Below are positions 1 to 9,436 of a stretch of DNA of 64,000 bases, one piece after another; within the stretch, counting starts at the first letter, position 1; each line of letters opens with the position of its first letter. The position numbers were made by a program, and so were the translations under genes. The stretch spans positions 496,001 to 560,000 of the forward strand of contig NZ_JAGSGB010000001.1 in the NCBI RefSeq assembly GCF_020092905.1, given 5' to 3'. Source of the DNA: Pacificimonas aurantium (GTDB lineage Bacteria; Pseudomonadota; Alphaproteobacteria; Sphingomonadales; Sphingomonadaceae). The notes under the pieces were generated by a model. The model made no database searches. It saw nothing but the letters and a program-made list of their open reading frames with translations, and was not told where the DNA came from.

Positions 1-227
1 TGTTCTGCGAAAAGAAAAAGCGTCCCGAGCGTGATTGGCAGGCCGAGCGCCCAGGCATTCCGTCTCGCTGCTTGCGGACGAATTCCACTGATTAGGAAAA
101 CGCCAAGCACAACATAGAAAAATATCGCAAAAAGCGCCAAAATATCGATTGCTTCAATCAAGAAAGCCGTTGCGCATAGGGAAAGACTCATAAAGGCGTA
201 TTGCACAAACGGCCTGAGCAAGGACAT
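1..227 (-). CDS. Hypothetical small membrane protein, partial (runs off left edge)
   Basis: An ATG ORF on the minus strand stays open for 75 codons to the window edge. It starts 8 bases after the korA stop, with a GAGG motif 7 bases before the ATG, so it looks translationally coupled to korA. The visible residues are very hydrophobic: one long or two closely packed membrane segments at about residues 10-48, a short basic loop, and another segment near residue 60. By hand count the stretch is about 49% GC, well below its neighbours, which suggests foreign origin. I do not recognise the family. In many bacteria korB follows korA, but this ORF has no resemblance to the beta subunit. Confidence 0.5.
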   Translation of the reverse strand, partial: MSLLRPFVQYAFMSLSLCATAFLIEAIDILALFAIFFYVVLGVFLISGIRPQAARRNAWALGLPITLGTLFLFAE

Positions 228-235
228 CAAGTGCC

Positions 236-2089
236 TCACCCAAGCATCTCCGCGATGGCCGCTTCGATTTCGGCGATCTTGAAGGGTTGGCCGCTGACCT
301 TGTTGAGGGGCTGGGCGTCGACGAGGAACTGGTCGCGGAGGACGGTTTTCAGCTGGCCGGTGTTCATTTCCGGCACGAGGATCTTGTCGAAACCGCGCAG
401 CAGCATTCCGAGATTCTTCGGGAAGGGCCAGAGGTGGCGGATGTGGAGCTGCGCCACATTCGCGCCGCCCGCGCGGGCACGCTTCACAGCCTGGTGGATG
501 GGACCGTAAGTCGACCCCCAGCCGACGACGAGCATGTCGTCCCCGGGTCCGCCAATCTCGAAATCCTGGTCGGGGATGGAGTCCGCGACGCCCTCGACCT
601 TCGCCTGGCGCGTATCGGTCATCTTCTGGTGGTTGGCCGGCGCGTAGTCGATGTTGCCGGTCTCGTAATTCTTCTCGATGCCGCCGATGCGGTGCATCAG
701 ACCGGGGGTACCGGGCTTGATCCAGACGCGCGCAAGCTTCTCGTCGCGGCTGTAGGGGCTGACGGGCTCGCCCTCATAGTGCCGGGCGGGACGATGCTCG
801 TAATCGTCGATGGAGGGCACGCGCCAAGGCTCTGCGGCATTGCCGATATAGCCGTCGGTCAGCAGCATGACGGGAGTCATATATTCGACCGCGATCCGGC
901 ACGCCTCGATGGCGCAGTCGAACGCATCGACCGGCGAACGCGCAGCGATGACCGGCATCGGCGCGTCGCCGTTGCGGCCGTAGAGCGCCTGGTAGAGATC
1001 GGACTGCTCGGTCTTCGTCGGGAGGCCGGTCGAGGGACCGCCGCGCTGCGAATTGACGATGACGAGCGGAAGCTCGGTCATGACGGCAAGGCCCATCGCC
1101 TCGCCCTTCAGCGCAATGCCCGGCCCCGAGGAGGAGGTGACGCCGAGCTGGCCCGCATAGCTTGCGCCGATAGCCGAACAGATGGCCGCGATCTCGTCCT
1201 CGGCCTGGAAGGTGGTAACACCGAACTCCTTCAGCCGCGACAGGGTGTGGAGAAGCGGCGAGGCCGGCGTGATCGGGTAGGAGCCGAAGAACATCGGCAG
1301 GTCGACGAGGCTGGCGCCCGCAACGAGGCCGAGGGCTAGGGATTCGCCGCCCGTCACGGTGCGGTAGAGGCCGGGCTCGGTTTCCGCCGCGCCGACCTGG
1401 TAGCGGCCGAGACCCTGCTGCACCTCAGCCGTTTCGCCATAGGCATGGCCGGCGTTGAGGGCGGCGATGTTGGCGGCGGCGATTTCCGGCTTTTTGAGGA
1501 ATTTCGCGTTCAGCCAGTCGACGATCGGCTGGCGGTCGCGGTCGAACATCCAGAGGACAAGGCCGAGCGTCCACATATTCTTCGACCGCAGCGCCTCCTT
1601 GTTGCCGAGGCCGAATTCCTTCACGCTCTCCAGCGTCTGCGCGGAAATGTCGAACGCCACGAGCTGATAGTCCTTCAGCTCGTCGGTTTCGAGCGGGCTT
1701 TCCTCGTACCCCGCCTTCTTGAGGTTGCGGGCGCCGAATTCGCCGGTGTCGGCGATGATGAGGCCGCCCGGCTTCAGCGCGGCGAGGTTGGTCTTCAGCG
1801 CCGCGGGATTCATGGCGACGAGAATGTCGGGGGCATCGCCCGCCGTCTCGATCGCTTCAGAGCCGAAATTGATCTGGAAGGCGCTGACGCCGAACGTTGT
1901 GCCCTGCGGCGCCCGAATCTCGGCCGGAAAGTCCGGGAAGGTCGCAAGGTCCGAGCCGGCCAGCGCGGTCGACTGGGTGAACTGTCCGCCCGTCAGCTGC
2001 ATGCCGTCACCGGAATCGCCCGCGAACCGCACGGTGACGGCCTCGCGCTGTTCGGCGTGCGCGGTGGTTTCCTTCAGTTTCGTCGCCAT
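236..2089 (-). CDS. korA: 2-oxoacid:ferredoxin oxidoreductase, fused gamma-alpha subunit (KorA type)
   Basis: This is the large subunit of a 2-oxoacid:ferredoxin oxidoreductase, probably the 2-oxoglutarate type, which makes succinyl-CoA and reduced ferredoxin in the cytoplasm. The first ~190 residues are the gamma domain (GDSGDG motif near the start). The pyrimidine-binding alpha domain follows, with GSYPITPASP and a QAEDE segment, then the transketolase C-terminal-like domain. About 617 aa is normal for fused KorA. The ORF is open upstream to 2131, but the ATG at 2089 (MATKLKE) fits family N-termini. The beta subunit that binds thiamine diphosphate is not in the window. Assignment to 2-oxoglutarate rather than another 2-oxoacid is inferred from the family. 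Confidence 0.93.
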   Translation of the reverse strand: MATKLKETTAHAEQREAVTVRFAGDSGDGMQLTGGQFTQSTALAGSDLATFPDFPAEIRAPQGTTFGVSAFQINFGSEAIETAGDAPDILVAMNPAALKTNLAALKPGGLIIADTGEFGARNLKKAGYEESPLETDELKDYQLVAFDISAQTLESVKEFGLGNKEALRSKNMWTLGLVLWMFDRDRQPIVDWLNAKFLKKPEIAAANIAALNAGHAYGETAEVQQGLGRYQVGAAETEPGLYRTVTGGESLALGLVAGASLVDLPMFFGSYPITPASPLLHTLSRLKEFGVTTFQAEDEIAAICSAIGASYAGQLGVTSSSGPGIALKGEAMGLAVMTELPLVIVNSQRGGPSTGLPTKTEQSDLYQALYGRNGDAPMPVIAARSPVDAFDCAIEACRIAVEYMTPVMLLTDGYIGNAAEPWRVPSIDDYEHRPARHYEGEPVSPYSRDEKLARVWIKPGTPGLMHRIGGIEKNYETGNIDYAPANHQKMTDTRQAKVEGVADSIPDQDFEIGGPGDDMLVVGWGSTYGPIHQAVKRARAGGANVAQLHIRHLWPFPKNLGMLLRGFDKILVPEMNTGQLKTVLRDQFLVDAQPLNKVSGQPFKIAEIEAAIAEMLG

Positions 2090-2160
2090 CGGTTCCGTTC
2101 GCTCTTGTTCCCGTATCGGACCGCCCTGCATGACGGTCCGGTTACCAGTCGCCTTCGCAT

Positions 2161-3117
2161 CTAGGGAGCCGACCCGCCCGCTTCCAACAAAGATTCGCTA
2201 GGGCTTGTCAAAGGAGGAGCTTGGCCGGCGCAGGTCATGAGGGTGCGGGCGTGGCGGCGGGCCAGCTCCATCCGGCCGCTATCGGCGGCATAGCCGCCGC
2301 CCAGAACCGCCGCGAACGGGACGCCCTCTTCGCGGCAGAGATCGCGCACATAGGCATCGCGCGCGGCAAGGCCCGCGTCGGTCAGCGCCAGTCGGCCCAG
2401 CCGGTCGCCCTCATGCGGGTCGACGCCCGCCTGGTATAGGACGAGGTCCGGCGCGAAATCCTGCACGGCGGCGGGGAGCGTTTCGTCGAGAGCAGCAAGA
2501 TAGCCGGAGTCCGAAACCCCGTCGGGAAGGCCGACGTCGAGCGAGGACCGCGCCTTCCTGACCGGGAAATTCTTCTCGGCGTGCAGCGAATAGGTGAACA
2601 CGTCCGGGCGGCCCGCCAGCATGACCGCCGTCCCGTCGCCCTGGTGCACGTCGAGGTCGACGATCATGATGCGGGCGGCGTGCGCCTCCCCGAGCAGCCG
2701 GTTGGCGGCAACGGCAAGGTCGTTGAAGACGCAGTAACCCGCACCGGTCGCCGGCAGGGCATGGTGGCTGCCGCCCGCGCCGTTCGCGGCGTAGCCGTCT
2801 GCGAGGGCCGCCAGCGCCGCCTCGTAGGTACCGCCGAGCGATAGCTGGGCGCGGCGCGCGACGCGGGACGTTACCGGAAAGCCGAGCCGGCGCTCCTTTT
2901 CCCGCGGGACTGCCTGGGCCAGCACTTCCTCGACATAGGCGGGCTCGTGCACGGCAGCGATCCACTCGGCCGGCATTTCGCGCGGCGCAGCAACCTCGAT
3001 GTCGGCGCCCAGCTCCTCCAGCGCGAGTATGAGGAGGCCGTATTTGTTCATGGGGAAGCTGCTGCCCGCCGGAAGCGGCGCGACATAGTCGGGATGATGG
3101 AACAGGGTGAAGGTCAC
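2161..3117 (-). CDS. Histone deacetylase-family (acetoin utilisation/HDAC-like) deacetylase
   Basis: A zinc-dependent deacetylase of the arginase/HDAC fold, acting on an unknown acetylated substrate, probably acetyl-lysine or an acetylpolyamine. The family pattern is intact: His118-His119, the DLDVHQGDG block with metal ligands Asp156 and His158, Asp233 in AGVDPHEGD, and the glycine-rich loop GGGYA with the catalytic Tyr276. The 318 aa length and short N-terminus resemble the small class IV-like bacterial group. It lies between the GGDEF gene (43 bases upstream) and korA (71 bases downstream) on the same strand, so co-transcription is possible. The substrate cannot be told from sequence. Confidence 0.9.
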   Translation of the reverse strand: MTFTLFHHPDYVAPLPAGSSFPMNKYGLLILALEELGADIEVAAPREMPAEWIAAVHEPAYVEEVLAQAVPREKERRLGFPVTSRVARRAQLSLGGTYEAALAALADGYAANGAGGSHHALPATGAGYCVFNDLAVAANRLLGEAHAARIMIVDLDVHQGDGTAVMLAGRPDVFTYSLHAEKNFPVRKARSSLDVGLPDGVSDSGYLAALDETLPAAVQDFAPDLVLYQAGVDPHEGDRLGRLALTDAGLAARDAYVRDLCREEGVPFAAVLGGGYAADSGRMELARRHARTLMTCAGQAPPLTSPSESLLEAGGSAP

Positions 3118-3159
3118 GCCGCCATATCTTGCCGCGAGGGAACTGAGGGCGGCAAGGGC

Positions 3160-4386
3160 TCACGCCGCCGCACCGGCATTTCCGATTCGCGATGGACCGG
3201 CCGCGGACGCGCCGGCCATGCCGGCCATATCGCCGCCGACGGCCCGGTTCCGGCCGTCCGCCTTTGCGCGGTAGAGGAAGTCGTCGGCAGCGAGAAGCAA
3301 CGCCGACGCGGTCTCGCGGTGCGGTTCGCCGCTCCACACCCAGCCCAGGCTGACGGTGATGTCGCCGCCATCGGGCAGCCCGCCGGCAAGCGCCGCTTCG
3401 ACGGCGCGGCGCAGGTCTTCGGCCGTGCGCGCGGCGTCGGCGGGGCCGGGCGCCGGAACGAGGAGGGCGAATTCCTCTCCGCCGATACGCGCTGGCAGGC
3501 CGGGTGCTGCCCCTGCTAGCGCGGCGCCGGTGCGGCGCAGGACCTCGTCCCCCACCGCGTGGCCGAAGCGGTCGTTCACCGCCTTGAACCGGTCGATATC
3601 GATGAGAATGAGGCCAACGGGGCCCGGTTGGGCAGGCAAGGCCCGCCGCCCCTGCCGTCCGCCCAGGCTCTCCAGACGGTCCATGAAGGCGCGGCGGCTG
3701 GCGAGGCCGGTAAGCGCGTCGGTGCCGATCTCGCGCGCCTGGCGGCGGATGAGATCGATACCGAGCGCGGACAGGAACAGAATGTTGAGCGCCGTTCCGG
3801 CGACCGCCATCCCGGCCAGATGCAGCGGCAGGAACGCCTGCGCTTGCGCAGGGCTGAGCGGACCGCCGAGAAGCGGCACCGACACGACAAGGATCCTGCC
3901 GGCATAGTTGAGCGCCGAAAGGAGAACGACGCCGAGGATGAGCCGGTCGACGACGGTGCGGTTGTCGCCGCGCAGACAGGCCGCGGTGATGAGACTGATG
4001 GCGGCAGCGGCGAGGGCGACGCCCGCGCGGCGCAGCGACACTTCCGTAACGACAAGCGTGAAAAAGAAGGTCGCGGCGGTGCCGAGACCCGCGAGAAGGA
4101 CGAACATCCGCACGGGGATCGGCCTGCCCCGGCGCATCAGGAGCCCGGATGCAAGAGCGGCATTGCCGAACAGGTGCAGCGCCACCGCAGTCCCGTACAT
4201 GAGGCCGGGGCTGAGCTGCGCGAACGGATCGATGGGAAGGCCCAGCGCCGCCATCGCGGCAGCAGCCGCGGCGAGCAGGGCCGGGCCGCGAAGCAGGACG
4301 ACTCGGGAGATGAGCAGGAATGCGAGCGCAAAGACGATGTAAAGGCTCGTCAGCAGCCAGAAAAAGGCCGAAGTCTCGATATTCAT
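3160..4386 (-). CDS. Membrane-bound diguanylate cyclase (GGDEF domain)
   Basis: The protein should make cyclic di-GMP from two GTP at the inner membrane. Residues 1-210 form about six hydrophobic segments. A GGDEF domain follows, with the Mg-binding LIDIDRFK stretch at 261-268 and an intact GGEEF active site at 302-306. The RxxD inhibitory I-site that usually lies five residues before GGEEF is absent (the region reads GAAPGLPAR), so product feedback inhibition is not expected. The 408 aa length is ordinary. No EAL domain is present. The membrane sensor resembles no named domain I can identify. The divergent MATE gene begins 158 bases away. Confidence 0.9.
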   Translation of the reverse strand: MNIETSAFFWLLTSLYIVFALAFLLISRVVLLRGPALLAAAAAAMAALGLPIDPFAQLSPGLMYGTAVALHLFGNAALASGLLMRRGRPIPVRMFVLLAGLGTAATFFFTLVVTEVSLRRAGVALAAAAISLITAACLRGDNRTVVDRLILGVVLLSALNYAGRILVVSVPLLGGPLSPAQAQAFLPLHLAGMAVAGTALNILFLSALGIDLIRRQAREIGTDALTGLASRRAFMDRLESLGGRQGRRALPAQPGPVGLILIDIDRFKAVNDRFGHAVGDEVLRRTGAALAGAAPGLPARIGGEEFALLVPAPGPADAARTAEDLRRAVEAALAGGLPDGGDITVSLGWVWSGEPHRETASALLLAADDFLYRAKADGRNRAVGGDMAGMAGASAAGPSRIGNAGAAA

Positions 4387-4544
4387 TTGCCGCTCACCCT
4401 CCGGTCAAACGACCTATTACCGCAAGCTTCTCCGTCAATCGTCCTTAAGCCAATATAGTCCCGTTCCTGCCGGGAGTCGGCGCGAACCGTGCCGCAGCGC
4501 TTTGGCGGCTGGCACTCCCGAGAGGGCTTCGGCAGGAGGGCGTC

Positions 4545-5903
4545 ATGTCCGCACAGGCCCCCTCGTCCCCGAACGGCAGCTATGCGCCGCGCATGATCTG
4601 GATCATCGCACTGCCCGCGATGGTGACGAACGTCGCCACCGCGCTGATCGGCGTCGGCGACATGTGGATCGTGGGGCGGCTGGAGGATGCCGCGGCGCAA
4701 GGGGCGGTCGATATCGGCGCCAAGCTGTTCGCGCTGCTGTTCACGGTCATGAACTTCCTGAAGACGGGAACGACCGGACTGGTTGCGCAGGACGGCACGC
4801 GCGACGGCGCAGACGCGCAGGCCGCCACACTGACGCGCGGCCTGTTCATCGGCATGATCATCGCCGCGGTCCTGCTTATCCTGAAGCCGCTGCTGCTGCC
4901 GCTTTTGCTCGGAGCGCTGGGCGCGGAAGGCGCGGTGCTGACCGAAGCGCGAATCTATGCGGATATCCGTTATTGGACGGCGCCGGGCGTCTTCGCGAAC
5001 CTAGCGCTGGTGGGCTATCTGGTTGGCCGTCGGCAGGTTCGCGCGGCGCTGGTGATCGAAGTGCTGTACAACCTGCTGAACGTCGGGCTGGGCCTGTGGT
5101 TCGTGCTCCAACAGGGCCTGGGCATTGCCGGCATAGGCTGGTCGAGCTTCGCGGCGGAATATGCAAAGCTCGGCGGCACGGCGCTGTTCATCCTGCTGGG
5201 CGCAAACGGACGCGCTGTGCGCCGCGCGCTTGGCAGTCGCGCCGCTCTGCGCATGCGCGCGCTGGCGCCCTTCCTGTCGGTGAACCGCGACCTGTTCCTG
5301 CGCACACTGATCCTGACCATCGGCATGGCCGCCCTGACCCGGCTGGGCGCCGAGCGCGGCGCGGTCGTGCTGGCTGCGAACGGAATTCTTTACCAGCTGT
5401 TCGTGCTCAGCGCCCTCTTCCTCGACGGGTTCGAGAATGCCGCGCAGGTGCTCAATGGAGAACGAGCCGGGGCGAAGGACCGGGACGGCTTCCTGCGCTA
5501 TGTTCGCGCCATCACCGTCCGCAGCTTCGGCGCCGCCGCGCTGCTGGCCTTGATGTTCGCCGCCTTTGCCGATCCGATCCTCGCCAGCTTCGCCGCAACC
5601 GTGCCGGTCGCCGCCGAAGCGCAGAGCCTGGCGATCTGGCTGATGCTGATCCCCTTTGCCGGGGCGGCCAGCTTCGTTTTCGACGGGGTATTCGTGGGCG
5701 CGAGTTGGACCAGGGCCCTCCTCCTCAGCATGGCCGCGGCGGCGGCGCTCTACGCCATTCTCCTGTGGCTGACCTGGCCATTGGGGAATTCCGGCCTGTG
5801 GCTCAGCTTCACGCTGTTCCTGCTTGCGCGCAGTCTGTTCCAGGCCCTCATGATTCCCAGCCTTGTCCGCCGCCACCTGCCGCCTAGAACGGCGGCGACA
5901 TAA
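4545..5903 (+). CDS. MATE family efflux transporter (DinF-like)
   Basis: A multidrug and toxin extrusion transporter, expected to export cationic or organic compounds in exchange for H+ or Na+ across the inner membrane. The 452 aa protein has about twelve hydrophobic segments, and its first half shows the family pattern (ALPAMVTN, GVGDMWIVGRL, then FLKTGTTGLVAQ). An AGGAGG ribosome-binding site just before the ATG fixes the start. It is followed after 18 bases by the esterase gene and may share its transcript. The substrate cannot be inferred. Confidence 0.92.
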   Translation: MSAQAPSSPNGSYAPRMIWIIALPAMVTNVATALIGVGDMWIVGRLEDAAAQGAVDIGAKLFALLFTVMNFLKTGTTGLVAQDGTRDGADAQAATLTRGLFIGMIIAAVLLILKPLLLPLLLGALGAEGAVLTEARIYADIRYWTAPGVFANLALVGYLVGRRQVRAALVIEVLYNLLNVGLGLWFVLQQGLGIAGIGWSSFAAEYAKLGGTALFILLGANGRAVRRALGSRAALRMRALAPFLSVNRDLFLRTLILTIGMAALTRLGAERGAVVLAANGILYQLFVLSALFLDGFENAAQVLNGERAGAKDRDGFLRYVRAITVRSFGAAALLALMFAAFADPILASFAATVPVAAEAQSLAIWLMLIPFAGAASFVFDGVFVGASWTRALLLSMAAAAALYAILLWLTWPLGNSGLWLSFTLFLLARSLFQALMIPSLVRRHLPPRTAAT

Positions 5904-5921
5904 ACATATGGGGAGTGAGAG

Positions 5922-6884
5922 ATGAGCGAGCCGTTCGTACGCGACGATGTGAAGGCTGTGCTGGATATGCTCGCGCAGCAGGACGGCCCGCAGATGCACG
6001 AGGTCGAACCGGAGCAGGCGCGCCAGATGATGCTGGCCATGGGATCGCTGACCGAACGCCCGCGCGGCGAGCTGGCCGAGGTAAAGGACGCCGCGGCGCC
6101 CTCCGGCCACGGCCATGACATTCCCGTGCGCGTCTATCACGCCGAAGCACCGGCGGGCCCTGCCCCGGTCCTCGTCTATTATCATGGCGGCGGCTGGGTG
6201 ATCGGCGACCTCGACACGCATGACGGGCTGTGCGCCGAGATTGCGCGCCAGCTGGGGATGACCGTGGTCAGCGTCGACTACCGGCTCGCTCCCGAACATA
6301 AATTTCCCGCAGCCGGCGAGGATTGCGTGGCGGCAACGCGCTGGGTCGCCGGATCGCCGGCAGAGATCGGCCACAAGGTCACCGGCCTGGTCGTCGCGGG
6401 CGACAGCGCCGGCGGAAATATGGCGGCCGTGGTCGCACAGGAGCTGGCAGGGCGACTGGACATTCCGTTCCTGGCGCAGTGGCTGATCTATCCCGGCGTC
6501 GACACCCAGGCCGCGGGCGGCTCGATGGACGAATTCGCCGAAGGCTATCTGCTGACCCGCGAGGGCATGGCGTGGTTTTCGGCGCATTATCTCGGACGCG
6601 AGGAAGACCTGACCGACGTGCGCGCCTCCCCCATCCTGACGGAGGACCTCTCCTCGCAGCCGCGCGCGCTCGTCTTCACCTGCGGGCTCGATCCGCTGCG
6701 CGACCAGGGCCGCGCCTATGCCGGGCGCCTGATCGAGGCGGGCGTGCGGACCGTCTACCGGGAGGCACCGGGACAGATCCATGGGTGCATGAACATGCGC
6801 CAGGCGATCCCGAGCGCGCAGGAGGATCTGTCCGGCTGCATCCGCGACCTGAAGCACCTCCTGAACGAAGCGCTGCCCGCGTGA
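5922..6884 (+). CDS. Alpha/beta hydrolase, hormone-sensitive-lipase (family IV) esterase
   Basis: A cytoplasmic carboxylesterase of the HSL family. The oxyanion-hole motif HGGG is at 88-91, the nucleophile elbow GDSAGG puts Ser at 162, and the remaining triad members fit Asp257 ([10 protein letters not shown]) and His287 (GQIHG). The 320 aa length is typical. There is no signal peptide. A GGGGAGTGAGAG stretch just upstream gives the ribosome-binding site. The stop overlaps the GTG start of rppH (GTGA), so the two are translationally coupled. Small acyl esters are the usual substrates of the family; the natural one is unknown. Confidence 0.92.
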   Translation: MSEPFVRDDVKAVLDMLAQQDGPQMHEVEPEQARQMMLAMGSLTERPRGELAEVKDAAAPSGHGHDIPVRVYHAEAPAGPAPVLVYYHGGGWVIGDLDTHDGLCAEIARQLGMTVVSVDYRLAPEHKFPAAGEDCVAATRWVAGSPAEIGHKVTGLVVAGDSAGGNMAAVVAQELAGRLDIPFLAQWLIYPGVDTQAAGGSMDEFAEGYLLTREGMAWFSAHYLGREEDLTDVRASPILTEDLSSQPRALVFTCGLDPLRDQGRAYAGRLIEAGVRTVYREAPGQIHGCMNMRQAIPSAQEDLSGCIRDLKHLLNEALPA

Positions 6885-7384
6885 CGGAGCGGCCGGACGA
6901 GACGCCGGAGCATCCGTCCGGCCTGCCCTTTCGCCCCTGCGCCGGGGTCATGCTGCTGAACGCCGAGAACCGGGTTTTCACGGCAAGGCGTCTCGATAAT
7001 CCGGCCGACTATTGGCAGATGCCGCAGGGCGGAATCGATCCCGGCGAATCCCCGCGCGAGGCCGCGTTTCGCGAGTTGACCGAGGAAACCGGCATCGCGC
7101 CGGACCGTGCCGAACTCTTGGCCGAGAGCGGCGGGTGGCTGCACTATTCGCTGCCCGACGAACTGGTCGGCAAGATCTGGAAAGGGAAATATTGCGGTCA
7201 GAGCCAGAAATGGTTCGCGATGCGCTTTCTCGGCAGCGACGACGAGGTCGACATCGAGCAGGAGCATCCGGAATTTTCCGAATGGCGCTGGGCCGCCCCG
7301 GAATCGCTGCCGCGCAAGATCGTGCCCTTCAAGGTACAGCTCTACCGCGAGGTGCTTGCGGAATTCGCGCACCTGTTCGACTGA
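6881..7384 (+). CDS. rppH: RNA pyrophosphohydrolase (Nudix hydrolase)
   Basis: RppH removes pyrophosphate from 5'-triphosphorylated RNA and so starts RNase E-dependent decay; alphaproteobacterial members also hydrolyse dinucleoside polyphosphates. The Nudix box G-x5-E-x7-REUxEExGU is complete at residues 50-72. Family-typical surroundings are present: WQMPQG just before the box, and [14 protein letters not shown] and VPFKVQLY later. The start is taken as the GTG overlapping the esterase stop, giving 167 aa, close to the usual ~160. The reading frame stays open further upstream only as a shadow of the esterase gene. Confidence 0.93.
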   Translation: MTERPDETPEHPSGLPFRPCAGVMLLNAENRVFTARRLDNPADYWQMPQGGIDPGESPREAAFRELTEETGIAPDRAELLAESGGWLHYSLPDELVGKIWKGKYCGQSQKWFAMRFLGSDDEVDIEQEHPEFSEWRWAAPESLPRKIVPFKVQLYREVLAEFAHLFD

Positions 7385-7535
7385 GATAGTGCCAGCGGCG
7401 TTGGCCTGACAGCGCTCCTACCCTGACTCCGCTCCTGGCCGAACCCTAACCCTGATCCGCTTGTGCGGCGAACCCCGCTGGGGTATGATTGTGCGCTCGG
7501 GGAATGGGGCGGACGAAAGACGAAGGGATCTTTCG

Positions 7536-9326
7536 ATGTCCGCAATCAAGCTAGTACCGGCGCTCTTGGGCGCCGCCGCATGTTTCAGCCTGCCTGCCAC
7601 AACGCCTGCGACTGCCAATCTGTCGCCGCAGGCGATGCGTCTGCTCGACCCGAGCGCCATGTTCCTGCAGTCCTGCGGCCAGACCGCCCGGTCGATGCTG
7701 CCCGAGCGCGTACAGTTCGCGCAGGCGGGCGACATGGAGGCGTGGTACAAGACCCGCCCCCCGCTTTACGACGACCTTGGCGGCATCGGCTTCGAAATCA
7801 CCACGGCGAGCGAAGAAGCCCAGCGCTACTTCAACCAGGGCTTCGCGCTGCTCTACGGGTTCAACCACCAGGAAGCCATTCGTGCCTTTCGCGAAGCCCA
7901 GCGCCTCGATCCGGATTGCGCCATGTGTTTCTGGGGCGAGGCCTTTGCCCACGGTCCGAACATCAATGCGCCGATGGACCCGCGCGTACTGGGAGCCACA
8001 CGGGCAGCGCTCGCCCGTGCAGAGGAACTGAAGATCGGTGCCAGCGAGCGCGAACGGATGCTGATCGACGCAGTCGCCATCCGGTACCGCAACGGCGCGC
8101 AGACCGACTTACAGGCCGACGCGCAGTCGGACGAAGACGCCTTTGCCGACGCCATGCTGCAGGTCGCAGCGGCGTATCCGCTGGACGATCATATCGCCGC
8201 CATTGCCGCCGAGGCCCAGATGAATACCCAGCCCTGGGATTACTGGGGCGCGGGTGGGTTCACGCCGAAGGGCCGCATCGGCCACGCGCTGCGGCTGGTC
8301 GAGGGCATCATCGCGCGCGACCCCAACCATGCGCAGGCCTCTCACCTCTACATCCACCTGATGGAATCGTCCGCCAACCCGGCGCAGGCCGAAGCGGCGG
8401 CCGACCGGCTGGCCGCGCCGCTGGTGCCGAACAGCGGGCACCTCGTTCACATGCCCGCGCATCTTTACTACCGCATCGGCCGTTTCGCAGATTCGATCCG
8501 CGCAAATGTCGAGGCTGCGCGCGTCGACGAAGAATATCTGGCGACGTCTCCGATCCAGGGCCTCTACCGGTTCGGCTATTATCCGCACAATGTGCACTTC
8601 ATCGTCACTTCGGCGCAGATGGCGGGGGATATGGAAACGGCCCTGTCGCAGGCGGAAAAGCTTCGCGAGATCCTGTCGGTAGAGGTCACGAGCCAGTTCC
8701 CCTGGACGCAGCCGGTCGATGCGGCGCCCTATTTCGCCTACGCCCAGTTCGGCACGCCCGAGGACATCCTGGCGCTCGAAGCGCCCGATTCGCGCCTTCC
8801 CTACGTGGTTGCGGCGCATCACTACGCCCGGGCGGTGGCCTATGCCCTGCTGCGCGACGAGGCGTCCTTCGCCGCCGAACTGACCGCCATGCGTGCGCTG
8901 GGCGCAGAGACCGACTGGTCGGCGATGATCGACGGCGGCGTTCCCGTTCCGGTGCTGCTGGCGCTGGCGGACAAGGTCGCGCAGGCGCGCCTGCATCTGG
9001 CAAATAACGCCCCGGAGCGCGCGATCCCGCTGCTGGAAGAGGCACGCGCGCTGGAAGCCGACGTGAACTATATGGAGCCGCCCTACTGGTATTACCCGGT
9101 CAGCCAGACGCTGGGCGCGGCGCACTACATGACGGGAGATGCGGCGAAGGCGCGCGACGCGTTCCGCGCGGCACTGGTGACGCAGCCCGGCAATGGCTGG
9201 GCGCTGTGGGGTCTTGCGAGGGCGGAGGAGGCGCTGAGCCGGCCCGCCTCCGCCGCGGCGGCAGAGGCGGCCTTCGCCAAGGCCTGGCTGGGCGAACCGG
9301 GCTGGCTGTCGATGGCGCGGCTGTAG
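7536..9326 (+). CDS. Exported tetratricopeptide repeat protein
   Basis: A 596 aa protein with a clear signal peptide (MSAIKLVPALLGAAACFSLP, ending near TATA-N), so it should act in the periplasm. A GAAGGGA motif 8 bases before the ATG supports this start rather than one at 7461. After the signal there is a conserved segment with a repeated aromatic/Glu pattern (FNQGFALLYGFNHQEAIRAF, then LDPDCAMCFWGEA) typical of a TPR family common in proteobacteria, and more helical repeats near the C-terminus. A CxxC pair is present in the first repeat region; no heme-binding CxxCH is seen. Molecular function is unknown; a scaffold role is only a guess from the repeats. Confidence 0.8.
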   Translation: MSAIKLVPALLGAAACFSLPATTPATANLSPQAMRLLDPSAMFLQSCGQTARSMLPERVQFAQAGDMEAWYKTRPPLYDDLGGIGFEITTASEEAQRYFNQGFALLYGFNHQEAIRAFREAQRLDPDCAMCFWGEAFAHGPNINAPMDPRVLGATRAALARAEELKIGASERERMLIDAVAIRYRNGAQTDLQADAQSDEDAFADAMLQVAAAYPLDDHIAAIAAEAQMNTQPWDYWGAGGFTPKGRIGHALRLVEGIIARDPNHAQASHLYIHLMESSANPAQAEAAADRLAAPLVPNSGHLVHMPAHLYYRIGRFADSIRANVEAARVDEEYLATSPIQGLYRFGYYPHNVHFIVTSAQMAGDMETALSQAEKLREILSVEVTSQFPWTQPVDAAPYFAYAQFGTPEDILALEAPDSRLPYVVAAHHYARAVAYALLRDEASFAAELTAMRALGAETDWSAMIDGGVPVPVLLALADKVAQARLHLANNAPERAIPLLEEARALEADVNYMEPPYWYYPVSQTLGAAHYMTGDAAKARDAFRAALVTQPGNGWALWGLARAEEALSRPASAAAAEAAFAKAWLGEPGWLSMARL

Positions 9327-9436
9327 GGGCGCAGCGAGGGAGGACCCGCCCGGCTGCGACAAAGACTGCCGGGCGCAACTCCCCTCGGCTCCCATGCTTT
9401 GATCCTTTGAACGCGAATTCATTGGAGACAAAGCAA

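Noticed and set aside
5001-6857. Long minus-strand ORF across the MATE and esterase genes
   Set aside because: Spans two unrelated genes on the other strand and shows only the composition of a shadow frame.
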